Origin: Zavarzinia sp.
GTDB taxonomy: Bacteria; Pseudomonadota; Alphaproteobacteria; Zavarziniales; Zavarziniaceae
NCBI GenBank assembly: GCA_028694545.1
Contig: JAQVKV010000044.1
Span: 1 to 9,431, forward strand
Reading direction: 5' to 3'
DNA length: 9,431 nucleotides
Part shown: positions 1 to 5,581 of the stretch, in pieces
Layout of the letters: the number at the start of each line of letters is the position of its first letter
Position numbering within the stretch: the stretch's first letter is position 1
Position numbers and translations under genes: made by a program
The notes under the pieces: generated by a model
Told to the model about the DNA's origin: nothing
What the model saw: the letters and a program-made list of their open reading frames with translations, nothing else
Databases searched by the model: none

Positions 1-485
1 GCACCGGCACCGGCTGCATTCTGGCGGCGCTGCTCACCGAATGTCCGGCGGCAAGCGGCATTGGTGTCGACCGTTCGGCGGCGGCCGCCGCGGTTGCCCG
101 GGAAAACATGGAGAATCTTGGCCTCGGCGCGCGTGCCCGGATCGTCGAGGGCGACTGGACCACCGGCCTGTCGGGCGCCTTCGACATCGTGGTCTCCAAT
201 CCGCCCTATATCCCGGAAGCCGACATGGCGCGCCTCGCTCCCGAGGTCCGCCTGTTCGAGCCGCGCATGGCGCTGACCCCGGGCGGCGACGGGCTGGATG
301 CCTATCGCGCCATTCTCGCCTCGGTCGGTCCGGTGGCGGCGCCGGGCGCCGTCATCGCCTTCGAGGTCGGCATCGGCCAGGCCGACGCGGTCACCGCCAT
401 GATGACGGCGGCGGGCTATGGCCCCGTAGCCCAGCGCGCCGATCTCGGCGGCATTGCCCGCGTCGTCCTCGGCCGGGCGCCTTGA
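1..485 (+). CDS. prmC: Release factor glutamine methyltransferase PrmC, 3' part (5' end outside window)
   Basis: PrmC transfers a methyl group from S-adenosylmethionine to the glutamine of the GGQ motif in release factors RF1 and RF2, in the cytoplasm, which improves translation termination. The reading frame is open from the left edge (first full codon at 3) to TGA at 483-485, giving 160 visible residues. E. coli PrmC has about 277, so the N-terminal domain and the start of the methyltransferase fold are missing. Visible residues 1-8 (TGTGCILA) are the SAM-binding motif I. D23 ends strand beta-2, where the ribose-binding acidic residue is expected. NPPY at 66-69, within IVVSNPPYIP, is the substrate-amide-binding signature of glutamine/adenine N-methyltransferases. 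The following EVRLFEPRMAL and GGDGLDAYR segments are typical of PrmC/HemK rather than of DNA methyltransferases. prfA usually lies just upstream in alphaproteobacteria, outside this window. No clear terminator with a T-run follows. Confidence 0.96.
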   Translation, partial: TGTGCILAALLTECPAASGIGVDRSAAAAAVARENMENLGLGARARIVEGDWTTGLSGAFDIVVSNPPYIPEADMARLAPEVRLFEPRMALTPGGDGLDAYRAILASVGPVAAPGAVIAFEVGIGQADAVTAMMTAAGYGPVAQRADLGGIARVVLGRAP

Positions 486-540
486 GGTCACGTAGCCTGA
501 GGCAGGTCGTGATCTTTCGGCAACATCGATCGCCTGACCT

Positions 541-559
541 TCGTTCGTCACACGAACGA
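541..559. promoter_or_regulatory. Perfect 8-bp dyad with 3-bp centre, candidate operator
   Basis: TCGTTCGT at 541-548 is the exact reverse complement of ACGAACGA at 552-559, separated by CAC. No T-run follows, so it is a poor intrinsic terminator for prmC. Its length and position, 79 bp upstream of the phosphatase autotransporter start, fit a site for a dimeric repressor or activator. The regulator is unknown. A hairpin that ends or stabilises the prmC mRNA is the alternative. Confidence 0.45.
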
Positions 560-596
560 CCAAGCCTTGTCACGGTGCACCCCTAGCGTCCCTCCG

Positions 597-624
597 TTTT
601 TTCCAACCCCCCCGGTGGAAAAAA
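597..624 (+). promoter_or_regulatory. T6CCA / TGGA6 inverted repeat just before the ribosome binding site
   Basis: TTTTTTCCA at 597-605 is the exact reverse complement of TGGAAAAAA at 616-624, with a C-rich 10-base loop. The right arm ends one base before the Shine-Dalgarno stretch at 625-633. In RNA it could form a 9-bp stem (6 A-U, 3 G-C) next to the ribosome binding site. A homopolymer T/A pair is striking in such GC-rich DNA. It could tune translation, or act as an A/T-rich upstream promoter element or a protein site. No experimental support is visible. Confidence 0.4.
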
Positions 625-633
625 AGAGGAGAG
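625..633 (+). promoter_or_regulatory. Ribosome binding site fixing the GTG start at 638
   Basis: AGAGGAGAG contains GAGGAG at 626-631, six bases before GTG at 638-640. It is a near-ideal Shine-Dalgarno sequence. Translation from this GTG gives an immediate signal peptide, which supports it over the GTG codons further downstream. Confidence 0.8.
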
Positions 634-637
634 TTCC

Positions 638-2554
638 GTGTCCCGTCTTCTGGCTTCCGTTTCCCTGTTCTGCCTGTGCGCGGCCAGCGCCCGGGCGGCC
701 GATCTCACCATCCACACACCGAGCCTCGCCTCGGTCGACAATTTCCGCGACGTCGCCGGCACAACGGCGCTGCTGACCACCACGCAATATGACGGCGTGA
801 TGCGCGAGGGCGTGTTCTACCGCTCCAACGCCCTGACCCTGAACGCCGCCGATCTAGCGACGATCAACACGCTCGGCCTCGGCCTCGTCATCGACCTGCG
901 CCAGCCGAGCGAGATCGCGACGACGCCGGACGTCATGCCGGCAGGGGCCAGCTACCTGAACGTCAACGTCCTGGCTGCAGCCAATCTCGGCGCGCTCACC
1001 TTCTCGAGCGTCGCGGAATCGGTCACCTATATGGAGGACATCAATCGCGAACTGGTGCGCAACGCGACGGTCCGCACCGAATTCGCCAAGGTCCTGATGG
1101 CGCTCGCCACCGAGGACGACGCCGCCTTGTTCCACTGCACCGCCGGCAAGGACCGGACAGGCTGGACCGCCGCCATCCTGCAGATGATCGCCGGTGTCTC
1201 GGACGCCGACGTGATGGCGAACTACATGGCGACGAATGATTACACGGCGGCGCGCGTCGCGGCGACCATGGCCCAGCTCACCGCCGCCTACGGCCCCGGT
1301 TTCGCCGCGATCTACGAACCCCTGCTCGGCGTGAAGACCAGCTATCTCCAGGCCGGTCTCGACCAGATGGTTGCCGATTACGGCGATCTCGATTCCTATC
1401 TGAAGAACGGTCTCGGCCTCGATCAGGCGACCATCTACGTGCTGCGCGGCAAGATGGTGCGTTACCATGCGCTGCCGGGCGACGGCACCTATGGCGACAA
1501 TGCCGCCGCCGGTTCCGCCCTGCTGCAGGCCCTGCAGGACACCGACCTCGCGGGTGACTTCACGGCCTACAATTATTATCTCCAGACGGCGATCGACGCC
1601 GGCAGCCTCGGCGGCGTGCAGCGGACGGTGGGCGGTCAGGTCCATGCGGATGCTGGTGCCTTCCTGCTGCGCCTGCCCCAGCGTGTCGAGGATGCCGCCG
1701 CCGCCCAGACGCGGGTCGCCGACCTTCCGGCCGGCGGGACCCGCTACTGGTTCACCGGTTTCGGCGGCTATCAGGACAATGGCGGCGGCGGCGACGCGGC
1801 CGGCTCCGCCGAGCGCAACGCGGGCGGCATCGCCGGCGTCACCCACCGCTATGGCGACAGCATCGGTGTCGACGTGATGGTCGGCTATGAAGGGGGCAAG
1901 GTCCGCGCGGCGGGCGGCGAAGTCAGGACCGATGCGGTCGTGCTCGGTTTCGGTGGCCGTTACGGCTTCGGCGGGCTTGGTCAGGGCCTGTTCGTCGCCG
2001 GCGGGATGGACGCAGCCTATATCGACTACGACAGCAGCCGCGACATTGGCGGCGGCCTCGGGACTGCCGGGGGCGACACGTCCGGTTTCCTCGCGGGGGT
2101 GACGGCCGAGATCGGTTACCTGATGTCCCTGGCTCCGGTCAGCGTCGAACCCCGCTTCGGCTTGCGTCTCGTCCACCTCGGCCTCGACGGCTTCACCGAG
2201 AGCGGCAGCGAGGTCGCTCTCGATATCGACTCGCTGGAGGAGACCCAGGTCAGCCTGATTGCCGGTCTGCGTCTGGCCCTGACCGAGAGCCGCTTCGGCG
2301 CCTGGACCCTGGTGCCGGTCCTGTCCTTCGGCTACGAGCACGCCTTCGACGGTGCCGGCGTGACCAGTGAGGGCCGTCTTCTCGGTCTCGCGGTGACCCA
2401 GGACTCGGCTTATGCCAACCGCGACCTGTTCCGCGCGGGGCTGAGCTTCGAGGCGATGGGGCCGGGGGTCCGCGTGAACGCGGGCATCCAGGGGCTTGGC
2501 GGTGACGACAGTGCGGGCGTCGGCGGCAATCTCAGCGTCGGCCTCACCTTCTGA
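638..2554 (+). CDS. Autotransporter with N-terminal tyrosine/lipid phosphatase passenger
   Basis: Predicted secreted phosphatase of 638 residues. Residues 1-20 are a signal peptide: a short basic start, a hydrophobic core, and an A-R-A cleavage site after A20. Residues about 28-275 match the Y_phosphatase3 family: NFRDVAG at 35-41, YRSNALTLNAADL at 61-73, LVIDLRQPSE at 83-92, and the P-loop HCTAGKDRTG at 166-175 with nucleophile C167, D172 and phosphate-binding R173. The lysine and aspartate inside the loop resemble the mycobacterial MptpB / Listeria LipA type, which is known to accept phosphoprotein and phosphoinositide substrates. Residues about 285-365 form a linker whose GGQVHADAGAFLLRLPQRVEDA-like end resembles the helix that threads autotransporter barrels. 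Residues about 368-638 are the outer-membrane beta-domain, with alternating aromatic/hydrophobic strands, glycine-rich turns and a terminal phenylalanine (GLTF) for BAM recognition. The mature protein has one cysteine, C167. The natural substrate is unknown, and whether the passenger is cleaved from the barrel cannot be told. Domain calls are made by eye. Confidence 0.9.
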   Translation: MSRLLASVSLFCLCAASARAADLTIHTPSLASVDNFRDVAGTTALLTTTQYDGVMREGVFYRSNALTLNAADLATINTLGLGLVIDLRQPSEIATTPDVMPAGASYLNVNVLAAANLGALTFSSVAESVTYMEDINRELVRNATVRTEFAKVLMALATEDDAALFHCTAGKDRTGWTAAILQMIAGVSDADVMANYMATNDYTAARVAATMAQLTAAYGPGFAAIYEPLLGVKTSYLQAGLDQMVADYGDLDSYLKNGLGLDQATIYVLRGKMVRYHALPGDGTYGDNAAAGSALLQALQDTDLAGDFTAYNYYLQTAIDAGSLGGVQRTVGGQVHADAGAFLLRLPQRVEDAAAAQTRVADLPAGGTRYWFTGFGGYQDNGGGGDAAGSAERNAGGIAGVTHRYGDSIGVDVMVGYEGGKVRAAGGEVRTDAVVLGFGGRYGFGGLGQGLFVAGGMDAAYIDYDSSRDIGGGLGTAGGDTSGFLAGVTAEIGYLMSLAPVSVEPRFGLRLVHLGLDGFTESGSEVALDIDSLEETQVSLIAGLRLALTESRFGAWTLVPVLSFGYEHAFDGAGVTSEGRLLGLAVTQDSAYANRDLFRAGLSFEAMGPGVRVNAGIQGLGGDDSAGVGGNLSVGLTF

Positions 2555-2568
2555 TCCTTCGCGCCATG

Positions 2569-2598
2569 CGCCGGCGGCGGGTCGGACCGCCGCCGGTG
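2569..2598 (+). terminator. Terminator-like GC hairpin after the autotransporter gene
   Basis: CCGGCGGCGG at 2571-2580 pairs perfectly with CCGCCGCCGG at 2587-2596 around a 6-base loop. The stem extends outwards by a G-T wobble and a C-G pair. It begins 15 bases after the stop codon. No T-run follows, so it may act as a weak terminator or as a 3'-end stabiliser. Confidence 0.55.
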
Positions 2599-2622
2599 TC
2601 AGGCGAGAATGCCAAAAAAGTC

Positions 2623-2651
2623 TTGGAAATCCGGCCTTTGCCCGCTAGGTT
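2623..2651 (+). promoter_or_regulatory. Weak sigma70-like promoter candidate for the DUF4167 gene
   Basis: TTGGAA at 2623-2628 and TAGGTT at 2646-2651 are 17 bp apart. The -35 matches TTGACA at four of six positions and the -10 matches TATAAT at only three of six. A start about seven bases later would fall at the first base of the structured element at 2659. The spacing makes it worth listing, but the match is poor. Confidence 0.25.
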
Positions 2652-2658
2652 CCGTTTT

Positions 2659-2707
2659 GGAGATTGCGCGGCGAAATACGCCGCTTAGGGATGGGCTGGC
2701 AATCTCC
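2659..2707 (+). promoter_or_regulatory. Two-stem structured leader candidate upstream of DUF4167
   Basis: GGAGATTG at 2659-2666 is the exact reverse complement of CAATCTCC at 2700-2707. Nested inside, GCGGCG at 2668-2673 pairs with CGCCGC at 2679-2684 around an AAATA loop, leaving about 15 unpaired bases (2685-2699) on the 3' side. As RNA this gives an outer stem, a stacked inner hairpin and an asymmetric purine-rich loop. It sits about 110 bases before the DUF4167 start codon, so it would lie in the 5' leader. I recognise no known riboswitch class. Confidence 0.4.
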
Positions 2708-2738
2708 CCGATCATCCCGGTATCGAGCTTGCCGCCAC

Positions 2739-2754
2739 TTCCGACGCGTCGGAA
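2739..2754. promoter_or_regulatory. Perfect 16-bp palindrome, candidate protein-binding site
   Basis: TTCCGACGCGTCGGAA is fully self-complementary with no central gap. It lies 63 bp upstream of the DUF4167 start. A palindrome with no loop favours a dimeric DNA-binding protein over an RNA hairpin. Its 10-base core CCGACGCGTC recurs at 3244-3253, immediately after the DUF4167 stop codon. Confidence 0.4.
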
Positions 2755-2817
2755 ACGGGCCGCGCCCGATGCTTGCCCCGCCTTCCAGATGGAAACGAGC
2801 GAAAGTAGCGATCGTCC

Positions 2818-3243
2818 ATGAGACCAGGACAGCATAGCAAGCGCCCGCGTGGCGGCCGCCAGAACAACAACAATGGCGGCGGGCGCAAGACCTCGCACGG
2901 GCCGAACCGGACGTATGATTCGAACGGGCCGGACGTCAAGGTGCGCGGTACCGCCAGCCACATCTACGAGAAGTATCAGCAGCTTGCCCGTGATGCGCAG
3001 TCTGCCGGCGACCGCGTGGCGGCGGAGAATTATCTCCAGCACGCGGAACATTATTACCGCCTGATGCTGGCCAACAATCTGGTCAATCCGCAGCGCGGCA
3101 ACGGCAACCAGAACCAGCAGGGCGCCCCCGGACAGGGCGGTCAGCCGGACGTGCCGCCCTTCGACCTTTCGCTCGCCATGGGCGACGACGGGGAAGAGAA
3201 TTCGGACGATATCGGCGCGGAGGCCGAGCGCCTCTCGTCCTGA
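2818..3243 (+). CDS. DUF4167 family protein, small basic/Asn-Gly-rich protein of Alphaproteobacteria
   Basis: This 141-residue cytoplasmic protein has no known reaction. The N-terminus MRPGQHSKRPRGGRQ followed by an Asn/Gly-rich stretch (16-22) is basic and low in complexity, which would suit nucleic acid contact; that is inference. The core at about 30-86 is the DUF4167 signature: RTYDSNGPDVKVRGTA, HIYEKYQQLARDA, then GDRVAAENYLQHAEHYYRLM. After residue 90 come Asn/Gln/Gly-rich sequence and an acidic tail (DDGEENSDD at 123-131), so charge runs from basic to acidic. From memory, many family members are longer, with extended low-complexity tails. The ATG at 2818 has no convincing Shine-Dalgarno sequence and shares an ATGA overlap with the stop of an upstream open frame, so coupling or a leader-dependent start is possible. 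prmC and clpB are its usual neighbours; here other genes separate it from both. Confidence 0.93.
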   Translation: MRPGQHSKRPRGGRQNNNNGGGRKTSHGPNRTYDSNGPDVKVRGTASHIYEKYQQLARDAQSAGDRVAAENYLQHAEHYYRLMLANNLVNPQRGNGNQNQQGAPGQGGQPDVPPFDLSLAMGDDGEENSDDIGAEAERLSS

Positions 3244-3263
3244 CCGACGCGTCAAGCGCGATT

Positions 3264-3291
3264 GCGGGCGGCTTCGGCCGCCCGTTTCGTT
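3264..3291 (+). terminator. Intrinsic terminator with UUCG loop after DUF4167
   Basis: CGGGCGGC at 3265-3272 pairs with GCCGCCCG at 3277-3284 around the very stable tetraloop TTCG, with a G-T pair extending the base. TTTCGTT follows at 3285-3291. It faces the DUF4167 gene and ends exactly where the convergent sulfotransferase gene ends, so it separates the two converging units. Confidence 0.85.
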
Positions 3292-4199
3292 CAGTCCAGG
3301 CGCCAGTGGCCGGCGACCTCGGGGAAGTCGTGCTTCATGGCTTCGATCATCGGTCGGCAGCGTTCCTCGACCATGCGCCGCGTCTCGGGCGAAACCGGAA
3401 TCGGCGGTCCCCTGAAAACCGTCTCGCCGTGGTGCCGGAAGTAACGTGGCTTGAAGTCGATGCCCGCGATGTCGCAGACCCGGGCCAAAAGCTCCAGCGG
3501 GCGGGTGGCGATGTCCTCATAGGACAGCAGATGGAACTGTGCGGCAGGCCACAGGGCCTGCCAGCGGGCAATGTTGCCCACGTAATCTCCGTGTCGGTAT
3601 GACCAGTGCTCGTCCAGGAAGTGGCGCACCGAGTCGTCGGTGGGCGGCCAGCCCTTGCGCGTGACCCGCATCCGGGCATGGCTGATGGCCCGATCCACGG
3701 GATGGCGCAACAAATAGAGGACCTGCGCCCCGCCGCACAGGGCGCGCATATGCTGGATACCCTCGGCGTTCAGCAGGGCATAGGCCGTGGTGAAATCGAT
3801 CCGGACCTGCCCTGGGCGGGCGTCGGCGAAGAGGGCTCGGTACCAGTCGTCGTCCAGCAGCTGGCCGGCGAGGCTGGCGGCCAGTTCCTGCTCCGCCACG
3901 AAGCGCCGCAGCCGGCGATGGCGCAGGACCTTGATCACGAAATCAACACCGAGCGAATGCAGCCGGTTCTGCCGGATCCGGGTCCGCAGGCGGTGCACCG
4001 CCTCCCGTGCCCGGTCGTCCTGGAAGCGGGCGAGGCCGGGCAGATGCAGGCTGTCGAAATAGTGGATTTCCTTGAACGCCGGGGCATGGACGGCCGGATG
4101 GTCGAGCAGCATCCGATGTAACCACGTGGTGCCGGCCTTGTGCGCGCCGATGCAGATGATGTCGACCGTGTCGCTGATGACCGTCCTCCCTCGCCCCAT
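3291..4199 (-). CDS. PAPS-dependent sulfotransferase
   Basis: This 302-residue predicted sulfotransferase would move sulfate from PAPS to an unidentified hydroxyl or amine acceptor, perhaps a glycan, lipid or small molecule. Residues 17-27 (IGAHKAGTTWL) form the 5'-phosphosulfate-binding loop with K21. KEIHYFD at 43-49 matches the position of the catalytic glutamate (E44 here) in heparan-type sulfotransferases. LYLLRHPVDRAISH at 161-174 is the 3'-phosphate-binding segment with R165 and S173, and LLSYEDI at 224-230 is also typical. There is no signal peptide or clear membrane segment, so it is probably cytoplasmic. ATG 4199 is the likely start, because an in-frame TAG lies about 27 bases upstream. 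A better Shine-Dalgarno-like GGGAGG lies inside the gene just after that ATG, but no in-frame ATG/GTG follows it closely. It is divergent from DUF2254 and convergent with DUF4167. Length is normal for the family. Confidence 0.9.
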   Translation of the reverse strand: MGRGRTVISDTVDIICIGAHKAGTTWLHRMLLDHPAVHAPAFKEIHYFDSLHLPGLARFQDDRAREAVHRLRTRIRQNRLHSLGVDFVIKVLRHRRLRRFVAEQELAASLAGQLLDDDWYRALFADARPGQVRIDFTTAYALLNAEGIQHMRALCGGAQVLYLLRHPVDRAISHARMRVTRKGWPPTDDSVRHFLDEHWSYRHGDYVGNIARWQALWPAAQFHLLSYEDIATRPLELLARVCDIAGIDFKPRYFRHHGETVFRGPPIPVSPETRRMVEERCRPMIEAMKHDFPEVAGHWRLD

Positions 4200-4209
4200 G
4201 TCCTTTGTC

Positions 4210-4234
4210 CCAAGGGCGGAAACCTACCAAGGGC
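4210..4234. promoter_or_regulatory. Direct repeat CCAAGGGC in the divergent intergenic region
   Basis: CCAAGGGC occurs at 4210-4217 and again at 4227-4234, 17 bp apart start to start. Both copies are followed within a few bases by GAAA. They lie 11-35 bp upstream of the sulfotransferase start and about 85 bp upstream of the DUF2254 start. They could be a tandem activator or repressor site, but 8-base repeats can arise by chance. Confidence 0.25.
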
Positions 4235-4302
4235 CCGAAAATGCGTCCATGGTGTTTGCGGCATCACCCGGTGGGCGGGCACAATGGCGGAAGAAAACAT
4301 GA

Positions 4303-4311
4303 GGGGAGGGG
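4303..4311 (+). promoter_or_regulatory. Ribosome binding site fixing the DUF2254 GTG start
   Basis: GGGGAGGGG sits seven bases before GTG at 4319-4321. The frame is open further upstream, to an ATG at 4205. That longer form would add 38 basic, His/Gly-rich residues not typical of DUF2254, and it would begin only 6 bp from the divergent sulfotransferase start. Confidence 0.75.
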
Positions 4312-4318
4312 TATCGAC

Positions 4319-5557
4319 GTGCAACGTTGGTCCTGGCTGCTGGCGCGAATGGTGCGCCGACTCTGGTTCCGGGCCAGTCTCTATGGGGTGCTCGGTATCG
4401 TCACCGCGTTGATGGCGGTCGCGGTCGATCCCCTGATCCCGGCCGAGCTGACGCGGCGCGTCGGCGCCGAGGCGGTCGATGCGATTCTCACAATCGTCGC
4501 TTCCAGCATGCTGTCGGTCACGACCTTCTCGCTCGGCATCATGGTCTCGGCGACGGCCGCCGCCGCCGGCAGCGCGACCCCCCGGGCCGGCAACCTGCTG
4601 ATGGAGGACGCGGCCTCGCAATCGACGCTGTCCACCTTCCTTGGCGCCTTCCTGTTCAGCCTGGTCGGCCTTGTCTGCCTGAAGGCCGGCATCTATGGCG
4701 ATGGCGGGCTGCTCGTCCTCTTCGTCGCGACCCTTTTCATGATCGGCCTTGTCGTCGTCACCGTGCTGCGCTGGATAAACCAGCTGACGCGAATCGGCCG
4801 CCTTGGCGAGGTCATCGACCGGGTGGAGGCGATCACCGCGCGGGCCATCGCGGGCTATGTCGCCGATCCCCTGCTGGGCGCGACGCCCGACAAGGGGCTG
4901 GCGGCGCCGGCCAGGGCCGTCTTTCACGACGCGATCGGCCATGTTCAGCACATCGACATGGCGGATCTCTCCAATGTGGCCGAGGAACACCGCGTTCACA
5001 TTCATGTCGCCATCCGGACCGGCTCCTTCTGCGTGCCGGGCCGCCCGGTCGCCCATATCGTCGGCATCGATATCGGCGATGCGCTGGCGGCGCGGGTGGC
5101 ACGGTGTTTCACGATCGGCGACTCGCGTTCCTTCGATCAGGATCCGCGCTTCGGCCTCGTCGTCCTGTCGGAGATCGCCTCGCGCGCGCTCTCGCCCGCC
5201 GTGAACGATCCGGGTACCGCCATCGACGTGATCGGGACATTGGTCCGGGTGCTGTTGCCGGTGGCGCAGGCGAAACACGCGCTGGTGACCCGGCCACGTC
5301 TTCATGTGGCGCCGATCGCCCCGGAGGACCTGTTCGACGACGCTTTCGGCGCCATCGCGCGGGACGGTGCCGGCATGGTCGAGGTGGCGATCAAGCTGCA
5401 GAAGGCGTTGCGGGCGCTCGCCTCGGTCGAGGACGAGACGTTCTCCACCGCCGCCCGCCATCTGGCCGAGGAGGCCATGGAGCGGGCACTCGGGGCCATG
5501 CCGTATCAGGGCGATCGTCGACGTTTGAAGGCGGACCAGGTCTTCGCCGAGACTTGA
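4319..5557 (+). CDS. DUF2254 family inner-membrane protein
   Basis: Predicted inner-membrane protein of 412 residues; the family has no established biochemical function. From the chosen GTG start, hydrophobic segments lie at about 19-38, 55-80, 102-124 and 128-150. A soluble domain of about 260 residues follows. The family signature is clear at 271-302: SFDQDPRFGLVVLSEIASRA followed by LSPAVNDPGTAID. A second conserved stretch is HIQHIDM-like (GHVQHIDMADL at 207-217). The RR and R clusters before the first membrane segment (residues 10-18) fit a cytoplasmic N-terminus. Length is usual for the family. It is divergent from the sulfotransferase and sits 109 bp upstream of clpB, but a terminator-like hairpin overlapping its stop codon and a separate clpB promoter suggest it is its own unit. 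The upstream start at 4205 is possible but less likely. Confidence 0.9.
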   Translation: MQRWSWLLARMVRRLWFRASLYGVLGIVTALMAVAVDPLIPAELTRRVGAEAVDAILTIVASSMLSVTTFSLGIMVSATAAAAGSATPRAGNLLMEDAASQSTLSTFLGAFLFSLVGLVCLKAGIYGDGGLLVLFVATLFMIGLVVVTVLRWINQLTRIGRLGEVIDRVEAITARAIAGYVADPLLGATPDKGLAAPARAVFHDAIGHVQHIDMADLSNVAEEHRVHIHVAIRTGSFCVPGRPVAHIVGIDIGDALAARVARCFTIGDSRSFDQDPRFGLVVLSEIASRALSPAVNDPGTAIDVIGTLVRVLLPVAQAKHALVTRPRLHVAPIAPEDLFDDAFGAIARDGAGMVEVAIKLQKALRALASVEDETFSTAARHLAEEAMERALGAMPYQGDRRRLKADQVFAET

Positions 5558-5574
5558 GTTTTCTCAAGGTTTTA
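5553..5574 (+). terminator. Short terminator hairpin overlapping the DUF2254 stop codon
   Basis: CTTGAG at 5553-5558 pairs with CTCAAG at 5563-5568 around a TTTT loop, followed by GTTTTA. The TGA stop (5555-5557) lies inside the left arm. The stem is only 6 bp with three G-C pairs, so termination may be partial and allow some read-through into clpB. Confidence 0.5.
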
Positions 5575-5581
5575 CCACCCC

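Noticed and set aside
41..586. Plus-strand frame overlapping prmC
   Set aside because: It is Arg/Gly-rich shadow coding. The prmC frame carries motif I and NPPY.
638..697. Lipoprotein signal at the autotransporter N-terminus because of cysteines 12 and 14
   Set aside because: The residues before each cysteine do not make a lipobox, and a normal A-R-A cleavage site follows at residue 20.
854..2341. A 495-codon minus-strand open frame antisense to the autotransporter gene
   Set aside because: The translation is low in complexity and has no signature. The plus-strand frame has a signal peptide, P-loop and barrel.
4205..4318. N-terminal 38-residue extension of DUF2254
   Set aside because: The extension is not family-like, and GTG 4319 has an excellent ribosome binding site. 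The extension would also sit almost on the divergent gene's start.
3935..5461. A 508-codon minus-strand frame spanning the divergent gap and DUF2254
   Set aside because: It runs antisense through DUF2254 and the upstream region of the sulfotransferase. Its Asp/Arg-rich sequence resembles no protein.
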